A stretch of 64,000 bases of DNA from Pseudomonas citrullilanati (lineage in GTDB: Bacteria > Pseudomonadota > Gammaproteobacteria > Pseudomonadales > Pseudomonadaceae): assembly GCF_030580855.1 (NCBI RefSeq), contig NZ_JAUQOP010000001.1, forward strand, positions 248,001 to 312,000. The letters are read 5' to 3'. A model generated the notes under the pieces. That model made no database searches and was not told where the DNA came from. It worked only from the letters and a program-made list of their open reading frames with translations. Position 1 is the first letter of the stretch, and each line of letters opens with the position of its first letter. The translations under genes and the position numbers were made by a program. Below are positions 27,916 to 39,202 of the stretch, piece by piece.

Positions 27916-28671
27916 ATGACAGAGGAACGCGTCGAGCATCTGCTCGCCGAGGTGCATGACGAGTTCGGCATGATCCGGGTCTTCGAAGTCGCCGACTACC
28001 GGTTTCTGGAGTTCGGCGATGCCATCGAGCAAAGCTGCGTGTTCACGGCCGACCCCAGTTGGCTCGAATACGATTACACCCGGGCCATGCTGATCGGCGC
28101 GCTGTGCCATGAACAGCCCGACAGTGCCCTGTTCCTCGGGCTGGGGGCCGGTACGTTGACCCAGGCCTGCCTCAAGTTCCTGCCGCTGGAGGACGTCGAG
28201 GCCATCGAACTGCGCCCCGACGTGCCACGGCTGGCGATTGAATACCTGGGGCTGGATGACGACCCGCGCCTTTACATCCGCGTCGGCGATGCCCTCGAAC
28301 TGCTGGAAACCGCCGAGCCGGCGGACCTGATTTTCGTCGACCTGTATACCGACGTCGGCCCGGGCGTCGGGCACCTGGCCTGGGGGTTCCTGGAGAATTG
28401 CCAGAAGCGCCTCAACCCGGGCGGCTGGCTGGTGATCAACCAATGGGCCACCGACGACGGCAAGCCCTTGGGCGCGGCGCTGTTGCGTGGCCTGTACCAC
28501 CGCCATTACTGGGAGCTGCCGGTGAAGGAGGGCAACGTGATCCTGATCGTCCCGGCGGACCTGGACCAGACGCTGGACATGCCCGGCCTGGTTGCCCGCG
28601 CCGAGGGGCTGGCGCCACGGCTGGGCTACTCGTTGCTGCCTTTGATCAAGGCGATTCGACCGGCCACTTGA
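27916..28671 (+). CDS. Spermidine synthase-like methyltransferase-fold protein
   Basis: The 251-residue product has a class I Rossmann fold of the spermidine synthase type: RFLEFGDAIEQSCVFT, YTRAMLIGALCH, the nucleotide-binding ALFLGLGAGTLTQACL, then VEAIELRPDVPRLA and ADLIFVDLYTDVG. It lacks the D-x-E gate-keeping pattern of true SpeE as far as I can see, so aminopropyl transfer is not certain. CAGGAG six bases upstream supports ATG 27916 over the longer frame. It is a single-gene unit followed by a REPIN. Confidence 0.8.
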   Translation: MTEERVEHLLAEVHDEFGMIRVFEVADYRFLEFGDAIEQSCVFTADPSWLEYDYTRAMLIGALCHEQPDSALFLGLGAGTLTQACLKFLPLEDVEAIELRPDVPRLAIEYLGLDDDPRLYIRVGDALELLETAEPADLIFVDLYTDVGPGVGHLAWGFLENCQKRLNPGGWLVINQWATDDGKPLGAALLRGLYHRHYWELPVKEGNVILIVPADLDQTLDMPGLVARAEGLAPRLGYSLLPLIKAIRPAT

Positions 28672-28683
28672 GGCGTGGATTCC

Positions 28684-28784
28684 GTGGCGAGGGGATTTAT
28701 CCCCGCTGGACTGCGAAGCAGGCCCATGGTTGCTTAGCGCCGGGCGCCTGTTTTGCAGCCGAGCGGGGATAAATCCCCTCGCCA
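28684..28784. repeat. REPIN with GGGGATTTATCCCC core
   Basis: GTGGCGAGGGGATTTATCCC at the left and its inverse GGGATAAATCCCCTCGCCAC at the right (28684-28709 and 28762-28784) flank about 50 bases. The core differs from the GAGCAAGCTCGC family used elsewhere in the window, so at least two REP classes are present. Confidence 0.88.
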
Positions 28785-28846
28785 CAATACTCGGGTGAAA
28801 CGGTTTAGCTAGTTCAAAAAATTCTCCCTTTCCAGGCGAATTCCGG

Positions 28847-29069
28847 TATAGTGCGCGCCGGCCTTTAGCCGGGCCGCGTCAAGGTAGCGCAATTTCGGAG
28901 CCTGCTCCGGTTGCATGTCCGCACAACGGACACACCCACGACGTTCTTTTTCATTCATTCGTTTTCGCAAATCCCCGCCGACAAAGCTGCCAGGGCGACT
29001 CTTGAGTCTCAACACGGCATGCGCAGCTTTGGAGCATGGGTCTTTGCGGATGCACTTAGAGGCAGACCC
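28847..29069 (+). promoter_or_regulatory. deaD promoter and ~210-nt structured leader
   Basis: TATAGT (28847-28852) is a good -10 box, placing the transcript start near 28859 and leaving about 210 untranslated bases. Two hairpins are visible: CGGAG/CTCCG at 28896-28909 and TGTCC/GGACA at 28916-28932. Long leaders that control cold-induced helicase mRNA stability are known for deaD/csdA in E. coli; a similar role here is inferred. Confidence 0.5.
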
Positions 29070-30743
29070 ATGACCCAGGAAATCGGCGGCTTCGCCGCTC
29101 TTGAACTTCATCCCAATATTGTCGCTGCAGTAGTCGCTACCGGCTATGAAGAGCCTTCGGCCATTCAGCAGCAGTCGATCCCGATCATCCTCGCCGGTCA
29201 CGATATGATTGGCCAGGCGCAAACCGGTACGGGTAAGACCGCCGCGTTCGCCCTGCCGATCCTGCACCGCATTGATCCGTCCAAGCGCGAGCCGCAAGCT
29301 CTGATCCTGGCCCCAACTCGTGAGTTGGCGCTGCAAGTTGCAACCGCTTTCGAAACCTACGCCAAGCAAATGCCGGGCGTGACGGTCGTGGCAGTCTACG
29401 GCGGCGCGCCGATGGGCCCACAACTGAAAGCAATCCGTAATGGCGCGCAGATCGTTGTCGCCACCCCGGGCCGTCTGTGCGACCACCTGCGTCGCGACGA
29501 AAAAGTCCTCGCCACCGTGAATCACCTGGTTCTCGACGAAGCTGACGAAATGCTCAAGCTGGGCTTCATGGACGACCTGGAAGTCATCTTCAAGGCCATG
29601 CCGGAGTCCCGCCAGACCGTCCTGTTCTCGGCCACCTTGCCGCAATCGATCCGTGCCATCGCCGAACGCCATCTGCGCGATCCGAAGCACGTGAAGATCC
29701 AGAGCAAGACCCAGACCGTCACCGCGATCGAGCAGGCCCACCTGCTGGTTCACGCCGACCAGAAGACCTCGGCCGTGCTGAGCCTGCTGGAAGTCGAGGA
29801 TTTCGACGCCCTGATCATGTTCGTGCGCACCAAGCAAGCGACCCTGGACCTGGCCAGCGCCCTGGAAGCCAAAGGCTACAAGGCCGCCGCGCTGAACGGT
29901 GACATTGCCCAGAACCAGCGTGAGCGCGTCATCGACTCCCTCAAGGATGGTCGCCTGGACATCGTCGTGGCGACCGACGTCGCGGCCCGTGGCCTGGACG
30001 TTCCGCGCATCACCCACGTGTTCAACGTGGACATGCCGTACGATCCGGAGTCCTACGTCCACCGTATCGGCCGTACCGGCCGTGCCGGTCGCGAAGGTCG
30101 TGCCCTGCTGCTGGTCACCCCGCGTGAGCGCCGCATGCTGCAAGTGATCGAGCGTGTGACCGGGCAGAAGGTGGCTGAAGTCCGCCTGCCGGACGCCCAG
30201 GCTGTTCTCGATGCCCGCATCAAGAAACTCACCAACAGCCTGGCGCCACTGGTGGCCGACGCCGAGTCGACCCACGGCGATCTGCTCGATCGCCTGACCG
30301 CTGACATCGGTTGCACCCCGCGTGCCCTGGCTGCCGCCCTGCTGCGCAAGGCCACCAATGGCCAGGCGCTGAACCTGGCTGCGATCGAGAAGGAACGTCC
30401 ATTGGTGCCGAACAGCGCGCCGCGTGGCGACCGTCCCGAGCGCAGTGGCGATCGTCCGGACCGTGGCGACCGCGAGCGTCGTGCACCGATCCCGCTGGCC
30501 GAAGGCCGCGCTCGTTGCCGTACCGCCCTGGGTGCCCGTGACGGCATCGCGGCCAAGAACCTGCTGGGGGCGATCCTCAACGAAGGTGGCCTGGCCCGAG
30601 AAGCCATCGGTCGCATCCAGGTGCGTGACAGCTTCAGCCTGGTGGAACTGCCGGAAGATGGCCTGGAAAAACTGCTGACCAAGCTCAAGGACACTCGCGT
30701 GGCCGGCAAGCAACTCAAGCTGCGTCGCTATCGCGAAGATTGA
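29070..30743 (+). CDS. deaD: DEAD-box RNA helicase DeaD/CsdA-like
   Basis: This 557-residue helicase has the full motif set: Q motif (GYEEPSAIQQQSIP), motif I AQTGTGKT at 50-57, PTRELALQV, motif II DEADEM, motif III SAT, and the C-terminal RecA lobe with ATDVAARGLDVPRI and HRIGRTGRAG. After a basic RGDRPERSGDRPDRGD linker comes a DbpA-type RNA-binding domain (about 485-557: ARDGIAAKNLLGAI, RIQVRDSFSLVELP). It remodels structured RNA during ribosome assembly and mRNA decay, chiefly in the cold. The ATG at 29070 follows GAGGCAG. Strong terminator after the stop. Confidence 0.95.
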   Translation: MTQEIGGFAALELHPNIVAAVVATGYEEPSAIQQQSIPIILAGHDMIGQAQTGTGKTAAFALPILHRIDPSKREPQALILAPTRELALQVATAFETYAKQMPGVTVVAVYGGAPMGPQLKAIRNGAQIVVATPGRLCDHLRRDEKVLATVNHLVLDEADEMLKLGFMDDLEVIFKAMPESRQTVLFSATLPQSIRAIAERHLRDPKHVKIQSKTQTVTAIEQAHLLVHADQKTSAVLSLLEVEDFDALIMFVRTKQATLDLASALEAKGYKAAALNGDIAQNQRERVIDSLKDGRLDIVVATDVAARGLDVPRITHVFNVDMPYDPESYVHRIGRTGRAGREGRALLLVTPRERRMLQVIERVTGQKVAEVRLPDAQAVLDARIKKLTNSLAPLVADAESTHGDLLDRLTADIGCTPRALAAALLRKATNGQALNLAAIEKERPLVPNSAPRGDRPERSGDRPDRGDRERRAPIPLAEGRARCRTALGARDGIAAKNLLGAILNEGGLAREAIGRIQVRDSFSLVELPEDGLEKLLTKLKDTRVAGKQLKLRRYRED

Positions 30744-30771
30744 TCGGCCCTTGGGCTGAATAATCGAACAT

Positions 30772-30803
30772 AAAAAATCCCCGACTGGTTCGGGGATTTT
30801 TTA
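30772..30803. terminator. Terminator after deaD
   Basis: AAAAAATCCCCGA...TCGGGGATTTTTT hairpin, symmetric and able to act on both strands. Confidence 0.92.
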
Positions 30804-30846
30804 TGCCTATCTTTCAGTGTTTTTTCAGTTTTACCGGTGGTGTTCC

Positions 30847-30939
30847 CTTGGCGAGCAAGCCCGCTCCCACACTGGACCGCGGTGATACACAAATTCTTTG
30901 TTCACCGTGATCCCCGTGGGAGCGGGCCTGCTCGCGAAG
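30847..30939. repeat. REPIN between deaD and the dioxygenase gene
   Basis: REP halves at 30847-30870 and 30916-30939 are inverted (GGCGAGCAAGCCCGCTCCCAC and GTGGGAGCGGGCCTGCTCGC) around 45 bases. Confidence 0.88.
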
Positions 30940-30959
30940 GGAGCACCTCGGTGTCCCAG

Positions 30960-31727
30960 TCAATCGAACCGATAGATGTCCATCCCCAGCGCGCCCATCG
31001 TGAACCCCGCATGGGCAACGCTGAACGTGCCTCCGGCACCCCGGGCGAAATACAGCGGCAGCAGGTGTTCGTCGCTGGGATGGCTGCGCACGGCGTTCGG
31101 CGCCTGGCGACGATAGTCATGCAGCGCGACTTCGTCGTCGCTTGCCAGCTTGTCGACGACCCAGTCGCGGAAGGCTTTCGCCCAGGGCTCGACGCTGTCA
31201 GGCCCGGCGTTCCAGTCCAGGTCGCGCAGGTTGTGGGTAATGCTGCCGGAGCCGATCAGCAGGATGTCTTGCTGGCGCAGGCTCGCCAGCGCCCGGCCGA
31301 CCTGTGTTTGCAGCATCGGGCCCTCGCGGCTGGGCAGGGACACCTGGACCACCGGAATGTCGGCCTCGGGGTACATCAGCGACAAGGGCACCCAGACGCC
31401 ATGGTCGGCTGGCCGCTGGGTGTCGAGGCGCGCCGGCAAGTGCGCGGCATCGAGCAGGCTTGCCACTTGGGCAGCCAGCGTCGGATCGCCTGGCGCCGGG
31501 TATTGCACTTGGTACAACGCCGGAGGAAAACCGCCGAAGTCATGCCAGGTGCGAGGCCGAGGGTTGGCACTGACCAGCAAGTCATCGCTCTCCCAGTGGG
31601 CGGACACGATCACGATGGCCTTGGGCCGGGGCAACTGCGCGGCGAGGCGAGCCAGGGCCGGGCCGCTGTCGCCCGGCTCCAGCGTAAGCATCGGTGAACC
31701 ATGGGAGATAAACAGGCTGGGCAGCAT
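30960..31727 (-). CDS. DODA/YgiD-type extradiol ring-cleavage dioxygenase
   Basis: The 255-residue enzyme belongs to the LigB-related class III extradiol dioxygenases that cleave DOPA-like catechols. Metal ligands are visible in FISHGSP (His at ~9), IVSAHWES and DHGVWVPLSLMYP, with the supporting SGSITHNLRD. The physiological substrate of bacterial YgiD is not settled, though E. coli YgiD can act on L-DOPA. CAGGAG seven bases before ATG 31727. It diverges from tpm by about 100 bases. Confidence 0.9.
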   Translation of the reverse strand: MLPSLFISHGSPMLTLEPGDSGPALARLAAQLPRPKAIVIVSAHWESDDLLVSANPRPRTWHDFGGFPPALYQVQYPAPGDPTLAAQVASLLDAAHLPARLDTQRPADHGVWVPLSLMYPEADIPVVQVSLPSREGPMLQTQVGRALASLRQQDILLIGSGSITHNLRDLDWNAGPDSVEPWAKAFRDWVVDKLASDDEVALHDYRRQAPNAVRSHPSDEHLLPLYFARGAGGTFSVAHAGFTMGALGMDIYRFD

Positions 31728-31830
31728 GAGCGGGCTCCTGAGCGTTAAGATGTCACCATCTTCTGTCAGGTCAATGATCGAAATCTAATATAAGTTTTAG
31801 CCCGTTTTGATCGATTTTTTGGAGCGAACC

Positions 31831-32484
31831 ATGGAAGCGGAGTTTTGGCACAAGCGTTGGGCATCGAACCAGATCGGCTTTCATTTGCCGGAGGTGAACC
31901 CTTACCTGCAACGTTTCTGGCCGCAATTGGGGTTGAGCCAGGGCAGCCGGGTGCTGGTGCCGTTGTGCGGCAAGAGCCTGGACCTGCTGTGGCTGGCCCG
32001 GCAAGGGTATCCGGTATTGGGCGTGGAGTTGTCGGAAAAGGCCGTGGTCGATTTTTTCCAGGAGCACCACTTGGAGCCGAAGATCAGCGAGGCGGGGGCG
32101 TTCAAGGTCTTCACCGCGGGGGATATCGAGATTCGTTGCGGTGATTTCTTCGCTCTGGAACCAGGGGACCTGGCCGGTTGCGCGGCGTTGTACGACCGGG
32201 CGGCGTTGATCGCCTTGCCTGCGCCGATGCGCGAGCGCTACGCGGCCCATTTGCAGAACGTCCTGCCGGCCTGCGCCGGATTGCTGATCACGCTGGATTA
32301 CAACCAGGCCGAAATGCCTGGCCCGCCTTTTTCGGTGAGTCACGACGAAGTGCTGGCGTTGCTGGGAAGCGAATGGCGCCTGGCGGTGTTGCAGGAACAG
32401 GATGTGCTGGGGGAAAGCTGGAAATTCCTCCAGGCCGGGGTGACCCGGCTGGATGAGCGGGTGTATCGGATTTCAAGTGATTGA
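31831..32484 (+). CDS. tpm: Thiopurine S-methyltransferase
   Basis: The 217-residue product is a SAM-dependent class I methyltransferase, recognised by [36 protein letters not shown] (SAM loop), [13 protein letters not shown] and the [15 protein letters not shown] segment. Bacterial Tpm methylates thiopurines and, in pseudomonads, also selenium and tellurium oxyanions. GGAGCG lies eight bases before ATG 31831. Followed by a remnant REP half (32508-32521) and a bidirectional terminator. Confidence 0.95.
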   Translation: MEAEFWHKRWASNQIGFHLPEVNPYLQRFWPQLGLSQGSRVLVPLCGKSLDLLWLARQGYPVLGVELSEKAVVDFFQEHHLEPKISEAGAFKVFTAGDIEIRCGDFFALEPGDLAGCAALYDRAALIALPAPMRERYAAHLQNVLPACAGLLITLDYNQAEMPGPPFSVSHDEVLALLGSEWRLAVLQEQDVLGESWKFLQAGVTRLDERVYRISSD

Positions 32485-32548
32485 AGGTGTGATTGGGGTG
32501 GGCCCATCGCGAGCAGGCCCCTGATCAACGACACATAACCCCAGACAA

Positions 32549-32580
32549 GAAAAAGCCCGCATCGCTGCGGGCTTTTTCTT
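32549..32580. terminator. Bidirectional terminator between tpm and htpX
   Basis: GAAAAAGCCCGCATCGCTGC GGGCTTTTTC hairpin with A and T tails on either side, placed between convergent genes. Confidence 0.92.
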
Positions 32581-32593
32581 GAAGCTCCCGTAA

Positions 32594-33481
32594 TCAGCCG
32601 CGACGGCGCAGGGCTTCGATCCGCTCTTCCAGCGGCGGGTGGCTCATGAACATGCGCGCCAGGCCTTGCTTGATGCCACCGTTGATGCCAAAGGCATTCA
32701 GGGTGTCGGGCATGTGCACCGGCAGGCCTTGCTCGGCGCGCAGGCGCTGCAGGGCGCCGATCATGGCACCGGTGCCGGCCAGGCGTGCACCGGCGTCGTC
32801 GGCGCGGAACTCGCGTTTGCGCGAGAACCACATGACGATGGCACTGGCGAGGATACCCAGGACCAGTTCGGCAAAGATGGTCGCAATGTAGTAGGCCATG
32901 CCCTGGCCTTCTTCGTTCTTGAAGATCACCTTGTCGACGAAGTTGCCGATGATCCGCGCGAAGAACATCACGAAGGTGTTCACCACGCCCTGGATCAGCG
33001 CCAGGGTCACCATGTCGCCGTTGGCGACGTGGCCGATCTCGTGGGCCAGCACGGCCCGGACTTCATCGGGTGTGAACCGTTCGAGCAGGCCCTGGCTGAC
33101 GGCGACCAGCGCGTCGTTCTTGTTCCAGCCGGTGGCGAAGGCGTTGGCCTCATAGGCCGGGAAGATCCCGACCTCGGGCATCTTGATGCCGGCTTCGCGG
33201 GACAGTTGCTCGACGGTTTGCAGCAGCCATTGTTCATGGCGAGTGCGCGGCTGCGTGATGATCTGGGTACCGGTGCTCATCTTCGCCATCCACTTGGAGA
33301 TGAACAGCGAGAACAGGGAACCGGCGAAACCGAACACCGCACAGAAGATCAGCAGCTGATTGAGGTTGAGGTCAACCCCGTTGGCCGCCATGAACCCGTT
33401 GAAGCCGAAAAGGCTCAGGGTGATGCTGGCAATCAGCACGACCGCCAGGTTAGTGGCCAAGAACAGCAGGATGCGCATCAT
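32594..33481 (-). CDS. htpX: Membrane zinc metalloprotease HtpX
   Basis: This 295-residue inner-membrane M48 protease degrades damaged membrane proteins together with FtsH. Two N-terminal helices (about 4-24, 38-58) precede the zinc motif [10 protein letters not shown]; two further helices and the third ligand E in [14 protein letters not shown] follow. GGAGAA upstream supports the ATG at 33481 ([12 protein letters not shown]). The neighbouring AlaA gene is on the same strand but 300 bases away. Confidence 0.97.
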   Translation of the reverse strand: MMRILLFLATNLAVVLIASITLSLFGFNGFMAANGVDLNLNQLLIFCAVFGFAGSLFSLFISKWMAKMSTGTQIITQPRTRHEQWLLQTVEQLSREAGIKMPEVGIFPAYEANAFATGWNKNDALVAVSQGLLERFTPDEVRAVLAHEIGHVANGDMVTLALIQGVVNTFVMFFARIIGNFVDKVIFKNEEGQGMAYYIATIFAELVLGILASAIVMWFSRKREFRADDAGARLAGTGAMIGALQRLRAEQGLPVHMPDTLNAFGINGGIKQGLARMFMSHPPLEERIEALRRRG

Positions 33482-33526
33482 GGTGGTGGAATTCTCCTCA
33501 TGCTTAAGATGTAGCGTCATGCGGGG

Positions 33527-33555
33527 TATATAAGGTGCTGCCGCAGGCGATTCAA
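33527..33555 (-). promoter_or_regulatory. Putative sigma-70 promoter of htpX
   Basis: On the minus strand TTGAAT (33550-33555) and TATATA (33527-33532) are spaced by exactly 17 bases, about 45 bases upstream of the htpX start. I looked for a sigma-32 pattern and found no well-spaced match. Confidence 0.55.
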
Positions 33556-33780
33556 CTGAGCGACTATTTCAAACTGTGTCCTACAGACGTCCTAAATGAT
33601 TGAAAGACTTTTCTGAAAGTAACCACGGAAAAGAAATGGGGTGCCGGCCCCCCGTGAACGTTGGACGCGGGTGCGCGCCGGCCGCCTTGCCTTGAGTGTA
33701 GAAGGCCAGCCAGAGTCATCGGAACGGATATGTTGCTGAATCAGACAGCGTGCGAGGCGAGGGGCCTCGCACGCTGGAGC

Positions 33781-34992
33781 TTATTGGCGATAGGACTTGA
33801 GGAAGTTGCCGATCCGGCCAATGGCCTGGTCGAGGTCGTCGACCCGCGGCAGGGTCACGACGCGGAAATGATCCGGCCATGGCCAGTTGAAGGCCGTGCC
33901 CTGGACCACCAGCAGCTTCTCCGAGAGCAGCAGGTCGAGGACGAACTTTTCATCGTTGTGGATCGGGCAGACCTTGGGGTCGATCCGCGGGAACGCATAG
34001 AGCGCGCCCATCGGCTTGACGCAACTGACGCCGGGAATGTCGTTGAGCAGTTCCCAGGTGCGATTGCGCTGTTCCAGCAGGCGGCCCTGTGGCAGCACCA
34101 GGTCGTTGATGCTCTGGTAGCCACCCAGCGCCGTCTGGATCGCATGCTGGCTCGGCACGTTGGCGCACAGGCGCATGTTGGCCAGCATGTCGATGCCTTC
34201 GATGTAGCTCTGGGCGTGATGCTTGGGCCCGGAGATGGCGATCCAGCCGGAGCGGAAACCGGCCACCCGGTAGGACTTGGACAGGCCGTTGAAGGTCAGG
34301 CACAGCAGGTCCGGCGCCAGGGACGCGGTGCAGACGTGCACGGCATCGTCGTAGAGGATCTTGTCGTAGATTTCGTCGGAGAACACCACCAGGTTGTGCT
34401 GGCGGGCCAGCTCCAGCATGCCCAGCAGCACTTCCCTGGAATACACGGCGCCGGTCGGGTTGTTCGGGTTGATGATCACCAGGGCCTTGGTGTTCGGCGT
34501 GATCTTGGCCTTGATGTCCGCCAGGTCGGGGAACCAGTTGGCCTGCTCGTCGCAGAGGTAATGCACCGGGTTGCCCCCGGAGAGGCTCACGGCGGCGGTC
34601 CACAGCGGATAGTCCGGCGCCGGCACCAGCACTTCGTCGCCATTGTTGAGCAGGGCCTGCATCGACATCACGATCAGTTCGGAGACGCCGTTGCCCAGGT
34701 AGATGTCTTCGATGCCGACACCTTCGACCTGCTTCTGCTGGTAGTACTGCATCACGGCCTTGCGAGCGCTGAACAGACCCTTGGAATCGCTGTAGCCTTG
34801 GGCGGTCGGCAGGTTGCGGATGACGTCCTGGAGGATTTCATCGGGCGCTTCGAAACCAAAGGGGGCCGGGTTGCCGATGTTCAGCTTGAGGATGCGATGG
34901 CCTTCCTCTTCCAGGCGTTTGGCGTGCTTGAGCACCGGGCCGCGAATGTCGTAGCAGACGTTGGCGAGCTTGTTCGATTTGCTGACCTGCAT
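33781..34992 (-). CDS. alaA: Alanine-synthesising aminotransferase AlaA
   Basis: The 403-residue class I/II PLP enzyme starts MQVSKSNKLANVCYDIRGPV, the AlaA form. The PLP-binding lysine is in FNGLSKSYRVAGFRSGW; upstream are NPNNPTGAVY and FSDEIYDKI, with the substrate arginine in FRVVTLPRVD. It transfers an amino group from glutamate to pyruvate and contributes valine/alanine interconversion. The start at 34992 is followed by family sequence; the upstream frame to 35328 is not conserved. Confidence 0.94.
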   Translation of the reverse strand: MQVSKSNKLANVCYDIRGPVLKHAKRLEEEGHRILKLNIGNPAPFGFEAPDEILQDVIRNLPTAQGYSDSKGLFSARKAVMQYYQQKQVEGVGIEDIYLGNGVSELIVMSMQALLNNGDEVLVPAPDYPLWTAAVSLSGGNPVHYLCDEQANWFPDLADIKAKITPNTKALVIINPNNPTGAVYSREVLLGMLELARQHNLVVFSDEIYDKILYDDAVHVCTASLAPDLLCLTFNGLSKSYRVAGFRSGWIAISGPKHHAQSYIEGIDMLANMRLCANVPSQHAIQTALGGYQSINDLVLPQGRLLEQRNRTWELLNDIPGVSCVKPMGALYAFPRIDPKVCPIHNDEKFVLDLLLSEKLLVVQGTAFNWPWPDHFRVVTLPRVDDLDQAIGRIGNFLKSYRQ

Positions 34993-35212
34993 GGCGATGT
35001 GTTCCCGAAAATGAACGATCCAGGCGGCGTGTGAACTACCGTACTGGGAATCCTGCGCCTGTGCCCGGGCCTGGCGCGGTATGGACGTCACAATCCGTTT
35101 GAATGCGCATGGCGTGACTGCCAGACTGGCGTCTGACGAGGCGCAATCATACGTGCCGCCCGATCTGCGGAAAAGCGTCGGATCGGGCTTTTTCAATTGC
35201 CGAGGTAGGACG

Positions 35213-35608
35213 ATGGAAAAGTTGGAAAAAACCCTTGAGGAATGGCATGCCATGCTCGACCCGGAGCAGTACAACGTCTGCCGGTTGAAGGGCACCGAGC
35301 GGCCGTTTTCCGGTAAATACAACGCCACCAGGACCGACGGCGTCTATCACTGCATCTGCTGCAACGAACCGCTGTTCGATTCGCAGACCAAGTTCGATTC
35401 CGGCTGCGGCTGGCCGAGCTTCTATGCGCCGATCGAAGGCAGCGCGGTGGTGGAAGTGCGGGATGTCAGCCACGGCATGATCCGCACCGAGGTTGTCTGC
35501 GCCAAATGTGACGCCCACCTGGGCCACGTCTTCCCCGACGGCCCGCCACCCACGGGCCTGCGTTACTGCATCAACTCGGTGTGCCTGGATCTGGTGCCCC
35601 GAGGGTAA
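35213..35608 (+). CDS. msrB: Peptide methionine-R-sulfoxide reductase MsrB
   Basis: The 131-residue enzyme reduces the R epimer of protein-bound methionine sulfoxide using thioredoxin. The structural zinc is bound by C47/C50 (YHCICC) and C96/C99 (VVCAKCD). The catalytic cysteine is C119 in [10 protein letters not shown] and the probable resolving cysteine is C65 in [17 protein letters not shown] precedes ATG 35213. It is first in a row of oxidative-stress genes (msrB, gpx, ospR), though a REPIN between msrB and gpx separates the transcripts. Confidence 0.96.
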   Translation: MEKLEKTLEEWHAMLDPEQYNVCRLKGTERPFSGKYNATRTDGVYHCICCNEPLFDSQTKFDSGCGWPSFYAPIEGSAVVEVRDVSHGMIRTEVVCAKCDAHLGHVFPDGPPPTGLRYCINSVCLDLVPRG

Positions 35609-35611
35609 CGC

Positions 35612-35699
35612 TGTGGGAGCAAAGCTTGCTCGCGAAACAGGCACCTCGATCTCCGAAAGACCCTGTCGCCTTCATCGCGGGCAAGCCTTGCTCCCACAG
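35612..35699. repeat. REPIN between msrB and gpx
   Basis: Inverted REP halves at 35612-35637 and 35674-35699 (GTGGGAGCAAAGCTTGCTCG and CGGGCAAGCCTTGCTCCCAC). Confidence 0.88.
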
Positions 35700-35727
35700 T
35701 GTGGGACGTGGATATGGGTGATTATTA

Positions 35728-35741
35728 AATTGCACACAATT
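35728..35741. promoter_or_regulatory. AATTG-N4-CAATT operator-like dyad
   Basis: AATTGCACACAATT lies about 50 bases upstream of the glutathione peroxidase ATG; another AATTG half follows at 35743. OhrR-family operators are often AT-rich dyads with AATTG or TACAATT half-sites, and the OhrR-type gene ospR is the last gene of this unit, so it may be an autoregulatory site. Confidence 0.5.
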
Positions 35742-35790
35742 GAATTGCTCGCTATCTTGCACGCCAGTCCCATTCCTTTGGAGCCTTGCC

Positions 35791-36276
35791 ATGAGCGACA
35801 ACCTGCTGAGCATCCCCTGTACCACCATCAAGGGCGAGCAAAAGACCCTGGCCGACTTCGCCGGCAAGGCCGTGCTGGTCGTCAATACCGCGAGCCAGTG
35901 CGGGTTTACCCCGCAGTACAAGGGCCTGGAGGCTTTGTGGCAGGCCTACAAGGACCAGGGCCTGGTGGTCCTGGGTTTCCCCTGCAACCAGTTCGGCAAG
36001 CAGGAACCGGGTAACGAGGGCGCGATCAGCGAGTTCTGCGAGCTGAACTTTGGCGTGAGTTTCCCGCTGTTCAAGAAAATCGAAGTCAACGGGGCCAATG
36101 CCCACCCCCTGTTCGTCCAGCTCAAGCAGCGGGCGCCCGGCGTGCTGGGATCCAAGGGCATCAAGTGGAATTTCACCAAGTTCCTGATCGGCAAGGACGG
36201 CCAGGTGGTCAAGCGGTTCGCCCCGACCACCAAGCCCCAGGACCTCACCCGCGAGATCGAAGCGCTGCTCAAATGA
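35791..36276 (+). CDS. Thioredoxin/glutathione peroxidase (Gpx family)
   Basis: The 161-residue peroxidase has a thioredoxin fold and the Gpx catalytic tetrad: C37 in NTASQCGF, Q67 in FPCNQFG, and W126/N127 in IKWNFTKF. A second cysteine, C83 in EFCELNFG, suggests the thioredoxin-dependent 2-Cys type. It reduces peroxides in the cytoplasm. Its stop codon overlaps the ATG of ospR (ATGA), so repressor and peroxidase are made together. Confidence 0.95.
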   Translation: MSDNLLSIPCTTIKGEQKTLADFAGKAVLVVNTASQCGFTPQYKGLEALWQAYKDQGLVVLGFPCNQFGKQEPGNEGAISEFCELNFGVSFPLFKKIEVNGANAHPLFVQLKQRAPGVLGSKGIKWNFTKFLIGKDGQVVKRFAPTTKPQDLTREIEALLK

Positions 36277-36717
36277 AACCACTGCCAGCCGATGCGCTGA
36301 AGCTCGACAGCCAGTTGTGCTTCAAGTTGTATGCCGCTTCGCGGGCGGTGATCCGCGGCTACAAGCCGATGCTCGACCAGCTCGGCCTGACGTACCCGCA
36401 GTACCTGGTCATGCTGGTGCTGTGGGAATGGCAGGAAAACGCGCCGCAATATCCCACGGTCAAGGCCCTGGGCGAGCGCTTGGCGCTGGATTCCGGCACG
36501 TTGACGCCGCTGCTCAAGCGCCTGGAGCAATTGGCGCTGGTCCAGCGCCAGCGTTCGCCCCGCGATGAGCGCGAGGTGCATTTGAGCCTGACGCAGGCCG
36601 GCGGGGCCTTGCGTGAGCAGGTGGCGCCGCTCAAGGCGCGCCTGCTGTGCGACAGCGGGATTGACCTGGACCGCCTGGGGGAACTGCGCGACGGTCTCGA
36701 CCGCCTGCTGGGGCAGA

Positions 36718-36734
<17 letters not shown>
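36273..36734 (+). CDS. ospR: OspR-like MarR/OhrR redox-sensing repressor
   Basis: The 153-residue winged-helix repressor has the sensing segment LKLDSQLCFKLYAASRAV with peroxidatic C16, the aromatic pocket GLTYPQYLVMLVLWEW, recognition helix DSGTLTPLLKRLE and wing RDEREVHLSLT. A second cysteine C126 fits the 2-Cys OhrR/OspR mechanism. In P. aeruginosa the equivalent gene beside gpx controls its own operon and affects pigment and antibiotic tolerance. Start overlaps the gpx stop; the last 17 bases overlap the convergent SagS-like gene. Confidence 0.92.
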
Positions 36735-39039
<2,305 letters not shown>

Positions 39040-39143
39040 TGAGTGATGAACCACTTACGTTTCCCTTCGCCGCTCAAGCATAGCCGATCATCGCTGAAAT
39101 CCGGCGTGGCCGGCTCGTGTTATTCGGGGTAGACCCGCCATTG

Positions 39144-39164
39144 GCGACGACGTTTCGTCGTCGC
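39144..39164. repeat. Perfect 9-bp stem hairpin upstream of the DUF815 ATPase
   Basis: GCGACGACG-TTT-CGTCGTCGC is a perfect inverted repeat 38 bases before the GTG start of the ATPase gene, in the divergent region shared with sagS. It has no T run, so it is not a typical terminator. Confidence 0.5.
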
Positions 39165-39202
39165 GGCGCCATCATTACTGTGAACCAGTCCGAGGAAAAG
39201 AC

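Noticed and set aside
33482..33600. Sigma-32 promoter for htpX
   Set aside because: CTTGAA-like and CCCC-like boxes occur but at a spacing of 23, too long; a sigma-70 pair fits better.
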